Shown here: one piece after another, positions 31,575 to 42,079 of the stretch
Layout of the letters: the number at the start of each line of letters is the position of its first letter
How positions within the stretch are numbered: position 1 is the stretch's first letter
Source: Lepidostoma basale
Taxonomy: Eukaryota; Arthropoda; Insecta; Trichoptera; Lepidostomatidae
Reading direction: 5' to 3'
Length of the DNA: 64,000 bases
NCBI GenBank assembly: GCA_022606425.2
Contig: JAHDVF020001343.1
Location: 186,001 to 250,000, forward strand
Position numbers and translations under genes: made by a program
The notes under the pieces: model-generated
Told to the model about the DNA's origin: nothing
Seen by the model: the letters and a program-made list of their open reading frames with translations, nothing else
Databases searched by the model: none

Positions 31575-32195
31575 CTTAATAGTCCATTGTTTTGCCCAAA
31601 ACACTATGATACTTTAACATTACCTATATACTGTTAAATTTTAATAAAAAAAGTTTTATTTATAATATTACAATTGTATTTTTGTTTTTCGCGACAGCTG
31701 TTTCTTCAACCTATGTTAACATCATCAGGTGTTACAATAATATATGAACTGTCAAATTTTCATGATTTTTCGAACCTTTAGGCGTATTTGTTCCTATGTC
31801 AATTTTAATAATTTCTCTGCTATAAATTTGAAGGTCTTGCTGGAGTTGAGTTAGGTACCTTATTATTTTAATTAAAAGAACGGTTAGTTACTACCAAAGT
31901 TGGTAAAATAAATAAAAGTAATAATAATAATACTGAAAAAAAAATAATGATAATAATAATAAAAACATTAATTAGATGGAACAATTACACATAATATAGA
32001 GTCAAAAACGATGAATTATAATAAATTAAAGACGATAAACAATACAAGGAAGCAGATTACATTAATAAGCAAGGGGGCAAAAGTGGAACATAGTAATATT
32101 ATATTTTTGGTAGATTGTATAAAGGAAAAGTTTTAATGTATTATATACTTAGGAGGAAAAGTTTTAATGTATTATATACTAAGGAGGAATAAGCT
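31575..32195 (-). repeat. Ribozyme repeat family Z, near full-length copy
   Basis: Begins AATAGTCCATTGTTTTGCCC and carries the minus-strand hammerhead-like core at 31690-31728: CTGATGA (31722-31728), TGTTAACATAGGTTGAA, GAA, ACAGCTGT, C. It then shows ACCTTTAGGCGTATTTGTTC, TGGAGTTGAGTTAGGTACC and AACATTAATTAGATGGAAC, co-linear with 38195-38735. A 32-bp tandem duplication (GAAAAGTTTTAATGTATTAT...) lies at about 32126-32189. No open frame. Confidence 0.75.
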
Positions 32196-32199
32196 GGAA

Positions 32200-32615
32200 T
32201 TTCGGTGTTTACACATTCAATTCACATTTCTTTGCTTTTAAAATTTCTAAATTTTTGTCGCGATTAACAAACATACAATTGTGATACAAAGTTATTAATT
32301 TAACAGTGTATATATATTTACTAAAACATATTTATGGAGCATCTTAAAGATACGTTTGATTGTGGTCATATAAATAATTTCTAGTTACGATTTTTATGAA
32401 ACTGGTTGTAGAATCTCCTCTAGCTCTCGATAGAACATATCAGTTGATGTCTACAGCCGCCATGCCAACCCGCTGACGTTTCTTCCTTTTCCAATTTCAT
32501 TTGCCGCTTCACTGGCGCGGACTAGACTGAGCAGGAGCCCCAAGTATTATGTCGTGTTACGCCAATATACTTAGCAATATTCACATGCTTGTTTTGGTAT
32601 GCTAGGAGCTTTCAT
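32200..32615. other. Unassigned stretch
   Basis: AT-rich to 32400. It is then GC-richer (32440-32540) with no frame or repeat I can identify. Confidence 0.4.
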
Positions 32616-32619
32616 GGAT

Positions 32620-32745
32620 AAAACTACCGAGAAAATGGTAATATGATCGAATATGGAAAACCGAGGAAAATGTGGCACGATCAAATGAATCAAATTTTAA
32701 TGTCGAGCACGTTAGGAGTTGTAGAAATTGACGTGCTGGTATGAC
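32620..32745 (+). pseudogene. TTAG-tailed LINE, short fragment
   Basis: The plus strand has ATGGAAAACCGAGGAAAATG, TGGCACGATCAAATGAATCA and ATGTCGAGCACGTTAGGAGT. These match the GRPRKMWHDQxNQILMSSTLGV coding block of this LINE. It ends near GACGTGCTGGTATGACAC without tail. Confidence 0.65.
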
Positions 32746-32949
32746 ACTAAGTTATCTTTATTAAATTAATGTTCTTTTTCAATAAGATGATTAGCGATTT
32801 CATTAAAAAAATTATGACTGTAGAGATATCTTCTGTGTTCTTATATTCTTAAATTAAAGTTGCGCGTTGTTTTACCGATAAAAAAAATTTACCAACCATC
32901 GCTTTTTAGTTTGTAAACTCCCGATTGGATTATTTCATCTTCTAAATTA

Positions 32950-33360
32950 TGCCTCAAGATTAAAGTCTTCAACCAGTGCGTCTTGCCAGTCATGACGTAC
33001 GGAGCCGAGACGTGGACAAAAGGTCTAGTCTATAGATTCAAGGTCGCCCAACGCGCCATGGAAAGAGCCATGCTTGGAATAACCTTGAGGGACAGATTGA
33101 TCGATAACAAACCAAGGTCACTGAGGTGGCTCTGAGGATAGGCGGGCTGAAGCGGCGATGGACTGGCCATATCTGTCGGAGAACCGACGGGCGATGGGAG
33201 AGACGGGTTCTGGAGTGGAGAACGTCCCCCTGCCCGCTAGACCGACGATCTGAAGAGGATTGCTGGACATGGATGGATGGGAGCAGCAATGGATAAGGGG
33301 CAGTGGCGTGCTTTTGTAGAGGCCTACGTTCAGCAGTGCTTGACAGACAGCTGGTGATGA
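32950..33360 (+). pseudogene. RTE-like LINE 3' end with (TGA)n tail
   Basis: The plus strand in shifting frames gives LKVFNQCVLPVMTYGAETWT, VAQRAMERAMLGITLRDRLI, then LRIGGLKRRWTGHICRRTDG, a WEQQWIRGSGV-like block and AFVEAYVQQCLTDSW. TGA follows and merges with a TGATGATGATGAC tail (33353-33367). It is the same subfamily as 27383-27900, more complete here at the 3' end. A premature stop after SLRWL disables it. Confidence 0.8.
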
Positions 33361-33627
33361 TGATGACGATCTTCTTGTTTGACTACAACGTTTTCAAAAA
33401 GTTATTCAAATGTGAATCCACAAAAAGTGAAGGCGAATATAGAAGAGAAAAGTTATTCTAGTTTTTATTATCGACTTTTTTGCTAATTAAAATGACAAAC
33501 TTTAAAAAGTATGATTTTTTTACAACTCCTACCCTGCAACCATGCTCTAGGACATTACATTACTCGCTGCCATTTCAGTTTCATGAATATTGCTTCCTAC
33601 CCTTACGGTGCCGATTTTCAGTTTCAG

Positions 33628-33720
33628 GCGAAGACATACAGGAACATGTACAAGTAGACAGACAGGAGCTGGGAACTTCCGCCAAACGGGCACTTTATCT
33701 GTGGGCTAAAATTCTAAGTG
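33628..33720 (+). CDS. Candidate symmetric exon (93 nt, phase 1)
   Basis: An acceptor TTTTCAGTTTCAG ends at 33627 and a donor GTGAGA starts at 33721. The enclosed 93 nt is open and multiple-of-three, in the frame GEDIQEHVQVDRQELGTSAK followed by RALYLWAKILSG. GC is well above the flanks (33540-33800). No family is recognised. No repeat in the window matches it. It may also be a regulatory or chance patch; the donor and acceptor are the main support. Confidence 0.35.
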
Positions 33721-33964
33721 GTGAGAACTATATTCCGATTGTCGTTGAATAATTTGCATTTGTGAGAGATGGAAATGCAATTTGGGATATTCTCTGGCGG
33801 AAAATTCTGGAAATATCGTACCGCCGTGTGTGTGTGATTCGTACGAATAGAGGCACTCGGTAGATATATTCTTTAAAATTTTCTCGTTACTTTATTTTAA
33901 ATGAAAAGGCTACCATTGATTTCAATCAATTGTATTAAATTTTGTTTAACAATTTTTAAGATGA

Positions 33965-34074
33965 GCAGAAAATAGCTCATTATTGTGAAGAAAGAATCTG
34001 GTCGTATCCAGGCAAGAACCTAAGTCACATGGATCAGGAGCCAAGCTTTCTGACCCCTAGATCAACACCCAAAG
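33965..34074 (-). repeat. tRNA-derived SINE-2 copy
   Basis: The minus strand reads GTGTTGATCTAGGGGTCAGA (box A-like), AAGCTTGGCTCCTGATCC, a box B-like TTAGGTTCTTGCCTGG and ATACGACCAGATTCTTTCTT. It then reads CACAATAATGAGCTATTTTC. This is the cleanest of the three copies. Confidence 0.65.
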
Positions 34075-34084
34075 CCTTATTAAT

Positions 34085-34150
34085 TATAATATCTTCTTCT
34101 TCTACTAGTGCCTTGACAGGTCCGGACGTGTGCGATCACTGTGGCAGATG
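34085..34150 (-). repeat. LINE 3' stub (RRMSWLRN family)
   Basis: TCTTCTTCTTCTACTAGTGC, CTTGACAGGTCCGG and TGTGCGATCACTGTGG match the 3' end of the LINE at 52635-52865. Only the last ~20 codons and the GAA-type tail remain. Confidence 0.5.
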
Positions 34151-34429
34151 CAATGCTTTCTCGCCAAAGTGATATCCTGGAGCGGTTTCCTGTTGTCTTC
34201 TCAGAGATTTATCGAATTTGAGGCACCGAAGATACACCGTATAGCCTCTGTTTGTTATAACCGTGATGGTAAGGTCAGTGATCACATTACCCGGGACTTG
34301 GTTAGAAAACATTTTATTTAAAATACTACTAATATTAGACTTGGCCTCCTCCACAATAGTCCTCCACTGGCTTCTGTCCTTCTCAAATATAAAAATAAAT
34401 AGAAATATAAAACAAATTATTTTGTATAT

Positions 34430-34884
34430 AAATATAATATGTAATATTTCTTCAATAATATTTTTAAGTTCTGGCTGGTATTGGATTGTTTTAAGTGCTT
34501 AATCACAGTTATTAAAATAACGGTGAATACGTGGAATATAAATTAAATCAACACAAAATACCGAATCGTCCAGCACATCGTCCGGATGGTCGTGACAACA
34601 TATGCACAATCTAAAAGAACATTATGTGTTATTTTATTTTTATATTGTTATTTTATTTTATATCATTGCATTTTATATGACTTGTTTTAGATTTATTTTG
34701 CGGCGTTAGACGATCGAAGTGTGCGCGGGAGATGCCTATTAATGGCGATGAGGTTCGCAACCCATCACACCGCGTCTCCCGCGGGGGCGAAAAGAGAAGG
34801 ATGAAGTGCCGAATCGGTTAAAGTGTGGCAGTCCATTCTTTCTGCCTACCCTTTCGGAGAGACGGCGTGATGGTTAGTTAGTTA
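34430..34884 (+). mobile_element. LINE-tail hitchhiker, long copy
   Basis: From about 34447 the AT-rich 5' half matches 21570 onward (TTTCTTCAATAATATTTTTA, ACGGTGAATACGTGG). The GC-rich half at 34700-34800 has GTGTGCGCGGGAGATGCC, GAGGTTCGCAACCCATCACA and GCGTCTCCCGCGGGGGCG. The LINE-like end runs AAGTGTGGCAGTCCATTC to GACGGCGTGATGG, then TTAG repeats. No coding capacity. Confidence 0.8.
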
Positions 34885-34889
34885 TATGT

Positions 34890-35915
34890 AACTTCACTGA
34901 CTGAAGTGCTTCTGTGTCCCGAAACAAGTTTGTTTTAAATTTTTATCTTTAATTTTATTTCTATTTTAAATAAAGAAAATTATTAAAATATTGCTCAATT
35001 ATGAATTCACAAAATAAAGTAATGGTGAATATAGAACAAAACCAATTATGACAATATTTCAAGCCAATTTTAGACATGTTCTTATTTTTACCATTAAATA
35101 AATTAAAGGAAAAATACCTCTACTTTTATACTTATCTAAACCACTAGTATGCTTATAAGAAACTAAGAAAGGGTTGGTAATCATAAATATGTTTGTTTAA
35201 AATAAGAAACAATACAAAGTGTGTTTCAGTATTTTTCGAATAATTTAAATTAATATTTTAATTAATTTTCGCTAACAGGAAGTAAATCGAACTACACGAT
35301 AACAAATATTGCAGTTCATGTTTTTGTATTCACCATTTTTATATTAAACTGTACGGCATTAGAGCATAGGAATTCCATCAACTTGATAATATTACGGTGG
35401 CATGTTTATTCAACCCTTATAAAAATAAGTGATTTCCATTTGAGTGTCTGAAAAAAACGAGAATATTATTATTGACAAATCAAAATTCAGGGATCAGAAT
35501 ATGAAAAGGGTAACCAGGATGATGGGACAGACGAGAAAAAAATATATTAGACGTAGCATTACCAAGGAAAAGCAAAGCCTATCGGAGGGCTATTTTAACG
35601 TCTATCTACGGAATGTGAGTTCAGGGTTATTTCAAAAGTTTTTTAAATGCCGAACGATAATGATTCAAATATCAACACTGAACTGTTCTACAACTAAAAT
35701 GAAAAACGTTTTTTTAAAACATGTTTGTTTTCAAATACAACACATTTTTATACATGTCAGTCCTTACATAACGATGAAACGATTATAAATATTTTTTGCA
35801 ATATAAATATATTTTTTGTTAAACTATTGAAACACTGTAACTGTCGGTTTAAGTATTATCCGTATAATTATTAGAAAGTGATGACATGAAGTGTTCTTAA
35901 CGTATCTTAACGACG
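34890..35915. other. AT-rich stretch, nothing recognised
   Basis: No repeats. A 114-codon plus frame at 35444-35788 begins MSEKNENIIIDKSKFRDQNM and is rich in K, N, I and S, with no domain, splice context or repeat match. It may be chance, but it is long enough to check by similarity search. Confidence 0.35.
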
Positions 35916-35921
35916 TCTTAA

Positions 35922-36033
35922 CGATCGCTTAACCCAACCAATGACAGGTCATAAGTCCTGTAAACGCCTCGACTATCATATTCTGTTTCCAAAAAAAAAA
36001 CAATTTACATCTTATTCTCTATTAAGATACAAT
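35922..36033 (+). mobile_element. MITE right half (family of 17225)
   Basis: CGATCGCTTAACCCAACCAA, TGACAGGTCATAAGTCCTG and AAACAATTTACATCTT match the right half of the 282-bp MITE; the TIR is partly mutated (ATCTTATTCTCTATTAAGAT). The left half is absent. Confidence 0.7.
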
Positions 36034-36039
36034 TAATAC

Positions 36040-37020
36040 TTTAAAACTTATTAACTTTCTTAAAATGAACCATTGTTTCACCAGAAATAATATATAACAC
36101 AACATGCAGTTCATCTACAATAACTAAGAATCTATAAAATATAAAAGACTTTCATAATAGAATCTCCAAAAAAAGTATTCCTCCATGGATGGTAAGGTTT
36201 TGATGTGTAAGGGTTTTCTGACAGCTAACGTTGTACGTAAAGAAAACATCGGGTTCGCGGCCTGTTCGTGACAAGTAAACAATACCAGTCATCTGGTGGA
36301 ACAAACCCACATTGTTGTGAATGCAGATTCGAAGTAACTCTGAATTTTCTTAAACAGCTTAGCAGAACTTTGCAGGAATATAGCACAGATAATGAGCTGT
36401 TATTTTCAAACACCAATTTGTTTTAATAGCTCCACGTTGAGATGTCTGGAGTATAAGATTTTCTGTTCATCATTTAAGATTTTAAAATTCTTTATTTACG
36501 TGGGCAACCGATGATCCAAGGTAAAATTAATTGAAAACGAAGTGTACGAAGAAACAGAAAATCCTGGCTAGAAAATCTTTGAGAATTGTTTAGAAGCAGA
36601 ACAACACCCTTGTTTAGAACTACTGAATCAAGGATTGCAGTTAGAAATAGGCAACAATTAGAAATAGTTACGATGTTGTATAACCTCCGTAAGGAGAGGA
36701 ACAAAAGAAAAAAGAAGAAGTGGGCATGCATATTCATACTTTAATTGAATTTAGTTAAGCTTGATCACGAAAACGAGAAAGTAATATACGAGTATATATA
36801 ATAACAACCCTGAAAAAAGTATGGTAAAAATCATATGTTATATTGCCTTACCCACAGGCGGACTGAGATCAATGTTATGTTTATTTATTTTTGATCATTT
36901 GCTAGGTACGAGGATTAGGCATATGCAAGTTGTTAAAATTAATGTTTATTATTGAAATATATTAGTTGAATTTCCTTGTAAACAATAAAAAATAAAAATA
37001 ATTGTTAGAAACCGTTTGGA
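36040..37020. other. Unassigned stretch
   Basis: Moderately AT-rich. The part at 36480-36730 is purine-rich. A minus frame of 81 codons lies there without a motif. No repeat match in the window. Confidence 0.4.
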
Positions 37021-37029
37021 TTAAGCTGT

Positions 37030-37200
37030 ATTTTTTAAAATTGATGATCACATAAATATTGAATCGAAAAATCGACGTGCGTGAATGACACGTAGTATGA
37101 AAGTTAAGGAAACGAGAGAATCAAGTCAAGAAAGAAAGGTATGGCAGTTCATTTATTCTACGTACCCCTTCGGGGAGACGGCGTGATGGCTAGTTAGTAG
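37030..37200 (+). pseudogene. TTAG-tailed LINE 3' end
   Basis: The plus strand encodes the end block ILNxKIDVRE, RNESSQERKVWQFIYSTYPFGETA-like, then TGA, TGG and CTAGTTAGTAG. Frameshifts are present. The coding end is again three bases from the tail. Confidence 0.7.
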
Positions 37201-37249
37201 TTGGTTTTGAATACATAATATTTTATTTAAGTTTATATATTACTAACTC

Positions 37250-37380
37250 ACCACGAAGCGACGCCGTCTCCCCAAAGGGGAAAAAAGAAATATCGGGTCG
37301 CCACTTTTTTATAGACATAATTCTCTCGAATCCTCAATATTCATACGTCGTGCCATCCACGCACGCCAATATTATTATAA
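37250..37380 (-). pseudogene. TTAG-tailed LINE 3' end, minus
   Basis: The plus strand reads ACTAACTCACCACGAAGCGA, CGCCGTCTCCCCAAAGGGG, then TCATACGTCGTGCCATCCAC. This is the reverse of this LINE's coding end. Decay is heavy, and the hitchhiker at 37394 lies just beyond. Confidence 0.55.
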
Positions 37381-37393
37381 TAGTCTTATACGT

Positions 37394-37534
37394 TGAGGTT
37401 CGCAACCCATACCACCGCGTCTCCCGCGGGGCGAAAAGAGAAGGATGGAGTGCCGCATCGGTTAAGGTGTGACACTCCATTCTTTCTGTCTACCCTTTCG
37501 GGGAGAGGGCGTGATAGTTAGTTAGTTAGTTAGT
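37394..37534 (+). mobile_element. LINE-tail hitchhiker, truncated, with TSD
   Basis: Begins TGAGGTTCGCAACCCATACC and ends GGCGTGATAGTTAG plus TTAG repeats. It is flanked by the 13-bp direct repeat TAGTCTTATACGT at 37381-37393 and 37535-37547. This second clear target duplication confirms retroposition. The 5' end is truncated inside the GC-rich half. Confidence 0.8.
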
Positions 37535-37549
37535 TAGTCTTATACGTCG

Positions 37550-38190
37550 GGTACTAAAAATGTGTAATGGAGGTAAGGAGAAATAATGGGTCACCACAAT
37601 GTTTTTTCCCCGGCATAATTATATTATTTCTCAACATATACATCGTATCATACACGCTAATTTCGATAAAATAGACTTATACGACGGGAACTAACAATGT
37701 GTAATGAAATAATCATGATACTAGTAACAACACACAATCTACATGACACAAAATCACCCTATAATCGCTTCAATTCGTCGTCTAACATTTCCTTCCGCGG
37801 TCCACATAATTTAGTATTCGGGAGCTCGAGACAGTTCCCAGAACAGGAACCAGGGACACAACTCGCGAAACATTTGGAACAAATGTTGCATTACTCCACT
37901 AAACCTCCCGTAACACCCAGAGATGAATCTTGCAACTGAATATATTATATTATGTGAGCATACGACGTACATAACATTTACATAAGTACCCCTTGCCAGT
38001 TGAGAAAATTTTACAGAAACCGCCAGGGAAAAGTTTAAGATAATAATATTTGACGTCAAGGCATAAGAAAATTGTTACTCTTTTTACATGGTCGTCAGAA
38101 TATTTTTCCGGAATAAAATGATTTTATTTTATAAAGCAAGAGAAACCTACGTTTTCATTTACTTTATGCCTAAAGTTAAACTGAGATAAC
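37550..38190. other. Mostly single-copy stretch with LINE traces
   Basis: At 37540-37700 two related segments (TATACGTCGGGTACTAAAAA and TATACGACGGGAACTAACAA) look like decayed LINE copies. At 37740-37940 an 80-codon plus frame (37697-37939) is GC-richer, without a motif. The remainder is unassigned. Confidence 0.35.
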
Positions 38191-38194
38191 ATTA

Positions 38195-38735
38195 CAAACT
38201 GTTAAATTAAAAAAAACTTTGTTTTCAATAATCAATATTTTCTTTTATTTTACGCAACAGCTATTTCGTCAACCTATGTTGACATCATCAGGTGTTACAA
38301 TAATATATCAAATGTCAAATTTTCGTAATTTTTCGAACCTTTATGTGTATTTGTGTTCCTATGTCAATTTGAATAATTTCTTTGGTCTAATTTTGAAGTT
38401 CTTGCTGGAGTTGAGTTAGGTACGTAATTATTTTAATTAAAAGAACGGTTAGTAACTATTTATAGGAGAAAACATTAAAGGTAGAAAATATAATAATAAT
38501 AAAAAAATAAAAAAATCATAATAATAACAAAAACATTAATTAGAAGGAACAATTACACATAATACAGAGTCAAAAACGATGAAACATAATAAATTAAAGA
38601 CGATAAACAATAAAAGAAAGTAGATTACATTAATAAGAAAGGTGACAAAAGTTGAATGTAGTATTATTATTTTTTTGCTAGATTGTATAGGAGAAAAGTT
38701 TTTAATGTACTATATATTAATGGTGAATCGCTTGA
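38195..38735 (-). repeat. Ribozyme repeat family Z, near full-length copy
   Basis: The minus-strand hammerhead-like core at 38256-38291 has CTGATGA (38285-38291), one U, a perfect 6-bp stem GUCAAC/GUUGAC around AUAG, then GAA, AUAGCUGU and U. This is the best stem II of the family, although stem III has one change. The body is co-linear with 31575-32195: TTATGTGTATTTGTGTTCC, TGGAGTTGAGTTAGGTACG, AACATTAATTAGAAGGAAC. No coding capacity. Confidence 0.75.
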
Positions 38736-39044
38736 ATCAAAATATTTATAATCATTTATATTTGTGGTAGCATGTGGCCTTATTTAATTGTTTATGTGTA
38801 TGTTTATACATGTATTAATACATATTTATATTCATTCCGCAGCGTTTCATTGTAAACAAAAGTGCTCTATTTTCATTCACTTTATTTTCTTCTTCTATAC
38901 ACTATTTGCTCCATTCTTCTCTTGTTCATCGGTGCATGAATGTGGCGGCACAAAGTAAGCAAATCATTTCTTTGGCTTAAAAATACAAATAAACAGACAA
39001 ACAAAATTATTACTTAGTGTTAAAATTCATCTCCAATAGGCAAT

Positions 39045-39220
39045 AAGTTAACTAACTTACTAAATAACCATTACGCTGTTTCTTCAAACTGCTGGTGAGA
39101 TAATGGACCGCCACACTGCTCTATACTGACATACTATTCAAGCTCTCTCTATATAAAATTTATACGTCGTAACACGCACGCACGTCGATTTTTCCGACTT
39201 CGAATGTGACCACCTTTTAG
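39045..39220 (-). pseudogene. TTAG-tailed LINE 3' end, decayed
   Basis: On plus, AACTAACTTACTAAATAACC and CATTACGCTGTTTCTTC, then GGACCGCCACACTGCTC, TCGTAACACGCACGCACG and TCGATTTTTCCGACTTC. These are the reverse of the coding end and the upstream ARHDVE block. Confidence 0.6.
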
Positions 39221-39254
39221 TAATCAATTAATTTAGTCATGTGTTTGGAAAAAT

Positions 39255-39575
39255 AAAAGTATGCTAAAGGACAGCAAACTTCGAATCTCCAAGACATGCG
39301 TACGCCCTATAATGACGTATGCAATAGAAACGAGAGCTGACACCATCAGAACAAAAAGTCTCTTAAGAACCACAGAAATAAAGACTCTCCGATCCGTTGC
39401 GGGAACGACACTTCGAGACAGAATAAGGAATTCTGAAATAAAAAAGATCTGCAATGTAGAAGATGTCCTGAGATGGGGAAGACTGAGAAGACGCTACCGG
39501 AGAGATGGAACATGCTCCGAGATATAACAGGACACAGTACTAAATAAAGCAGAAGGAGAAGAAGAAGAAGATTAC
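39255..39575 (+). pseudogene. GRLRRR-type LINE 3' end
   Basis: The 88-codon plus frame (39261-39527) reads MLKDSKLRISKTCVRPIMTY, AIETRADTIRTKSLLRTTEI, KTLRSVAGTTLRDRIRNSEI, KKICNVEDVLRWGRLRRRYR. The normal W-RDH-x-DRM continuation is replaced by RDGTCSEI, a deletion that joins directly to the GAAGAAGAAGAAG tail (39555-39575). It is nearly identical to the copy at 42080. Confidence 0.85.
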
Positions 39576-39579
39576 CTTG

Positions 39580-41395
39580 CCTTACTTTTCTTCCTCATTT
39601 CGTCGCTCGATATAAGTTAATTTAAAATTTACACCTGATTTCCTTTACCGAAACCATTTGCCTCTTTTTCAATAATAAATCATTACTTACTTTATTAAGA
39701 AGGATCTGTATTATGCACATATCAAATTCACGCCCGCATAATCCGAAACCAACCATTTACCCCCTTTGCCACAACCCGGAATTAGCGCAATAATTTCGTA
39801 ACAATATCCACCCACAGCCACTACAATCTAACATGATTATGAACACCAACTTAGTGCAGTCTTGGGCGAATATTTATATTAAAACAATGTGTTAAGTTTG
39901 CAGGCAACTGGTATAGTTTAGAGCCATTAGGACTTAATCTTTAGATCCCTCCGATAGAAGTTTGGACCGTTAATTTCAATTGAAGTCTTCTTATCCTTTA
40001 CGTATCACCGCCACGGGAGCTGTTTGGCTAATCTCTGGGCGGTAAATACATCTTAAACCGTTCTGCCTCCATACGTAATGGGCTCTACGCAAGAAAGTCT
40101 TGGAGCAATGGACCGTCAGGCACCCACTTATGTAAACTATATAAGGAAACACTTTCCAAACTTAACCCTGTCACACGAAGTGACTTCAAATTAAATTAAA
40201 TATGTTTTTTAATCACGTATAAAAATAAGAATCAATACGAATGAAAACGTCTGTTTTTTTTTCTAGAAGTTGGATTATATTATGTTGTGGAAATCTTTTG
40301 CCACGCTAAGGTGCCACACCAATGATATTTAAAAAGGTATCATTCCTTCAAAATATAATAATACTTCTAGAAAACCGAATTCTTCGTTCATATTAATTAT
40401 TTAATATGTATGTCAATGTTCAAGAAATAATAAATCCATAAAATAATTAATATTTTTAATTGAAATTTCTTAAAAAACAAAAAAAAAATTATACAAAATT
40501 TCGCTTCAATTATACAAATTTCAATGGTTGAAGAAGAGAAACTACCAGAAGATAGCAACTAGCTGCCGAAACCGGTCGACGATAAACACAAGTGGAAGCA
40601 CACTAAATATATAATAATAAAGAATTTTTGATACAATTTTTTTTTTGGTTTTCATTATTATTCATATAAAAAAAATTCACATAAAATTATTTCGTTATCT
40701 TGGTTCCTTAGGATCACTTATTCTAATTCCGTGAATCAAATTTTTTGAAAAGCTTTTTGTCCATTAATATGGGTTTATTTATATCAACAAGTTAACAAGA
40801 TAATGTTCAGCTTTGAAATGTTTTGCAGAAGCTTTGAAATGTTTTGCAGAAGCTTTGTTATATTTTATGGGAATGACATATTTCCCCTTGCTAAGGTATT
40901 ATGAAATATGGCAAGAATTAAATGCTTAGCTGTTTATATTCCCTAGCTAATGGAGCAGAATTAGGTACTTAAGGTAATTGATGTGGCTTAATACATTGTT
41001 AACAATAATTAAGGGGTAACAGAAAAACCACATTTATCATTCTCATAAGATATTATAAAACTTTTAGTGAACAGAAGTCTTCATTAATATTAAATATGTT
41101 ATCGTTAAAAAAATAATAAATAATACAGTTTAAAATATTGAATAATTTTGAGAACAAAATAAAGCATCATAAGAATAATAAAAAAGTTACTCTGTCTTAA
41201 AATAAAACGCCTTTTCAATTATTGATATCTTAATTAATTCTTTATTATTTGTTTTAATTTTATAAATTATTAATTGATAAAAGGAGGCTTTTTTTAATAA
41301 CCTGTGATGTGATTTACAAAAAAATAGGGAAAAATTGGTATGATCTTTATGAGTATGGATTTTATTTTATTTCATTTCAATGTTTCACAACATTT
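39580..41395. other. Long stretch, mostly single-copy
   Basis: Holds a hammerhead-like vestige at 40545-40577 and a tandem 22-bp duplication at about 40815-40855 (AGCTTTGAAATGTTTTGCAG twice). The part at 39710-40190 is GC-richer, with no frame above 60 codons. The rest is AT-rich with nothing recognised. Confidence 0.45.
40545..40577 (+). ncRNA. Hammerhead-like motif vestige, ACCGGU type
   Basis: CAGAAGA (40546-40552), a short AGC/GCT stem around AACTA, then GAA (40568-40570), ACCGGT (40571-40576) and C. U4 of the canonical CUGANGA box is A. It has the shape of the motif but probably would not cleave. Confidence 0.4.
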
Positions 41396-41399
41396 TGTT

Positions 41400-41645
41400 T
41401 ACAGCAACGAAATCTGCAAGGTGGAAGATATCGTAAGATGAGGGAGACAATACAGAAGATATTGGAATGTGCGCGTGCAGTGGATGGATATCTCCAGAAT
41501 TCCACAGCGGATCAGATTATTATTGGCTACAGTCCTCCGGAAGACCAAAAAGGGACAGCTGGAAGTCAACCTTCCAAGAGTACACAGCTTAATTACAGGA
41601 ACATACCAGACGTCTCAAATAAGAAGAAGAGAAGGAAGTTGTAAA
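41400..41645 (+). pseudogene. GRLRRR-type LINE 3' end, frameshifted
   Basis: Plus: NEICKVEDIVR, then in other frames RQYRRYWNVRVQWMDISRIP, QRIRL and RKTKKGQLEVNLPR. It ends at ATAAGAAGAAGAGAAGG. The stop after the first block and two frameshifts disable it. Confidence 0.65.
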
Positions 41646-41649
41646 ACAT

Positions 41650-42074
41650 GTGGAAATATGATTTCAAATAAACAATAGTGGCTTCTACTGGACAAACTGC
41701 TTGCAATGGTATTACGGGTGAATTATTGTGTAAAGTTTTAAGATGTAAACAAGTGAATATCGTATATCTCCGTTATGCGACACCTTTATGGGGCAAACGG
41801 AAGAGCTGGAAATTATTTGTTGGATTTAAAAATGTGTACCGGCATCCGATGTCTTTATTTCCTGTGTTAGCAGCGCACAAACGGACATCATTCTTATTCA
41901 CGTGCATCATAAAATGTAAAGAGGGAAATGAAAGAAAATAAAATAACTTCATCCGCTCCCACAGATTTATCTCTAAATAATAATTGTATCTAAGATAATC
42001 AAATAATTTTACTGAAATCTGTTGATGGAAGTTCATTTTAAATAATAAATAAATTTTATAAAAAAATATATTAA
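41650..42074. other. Unassigned stretch
   Basis: An 87-codon plus frame (41678-41941) has no known motif. There is no repeat match. Probably non-coding. Confidence 0.35.
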
Positions 42075-42079
42075 GTTCA

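Noticed and set aside
35444..35788. A 114-codon plus-strand frame starting with methionine
   Set aside because: Composition is K/N/I/S-rich as in random AT-rich DNA, no domain, no splice or promoter context; kept only as part of an unassigned stretch.
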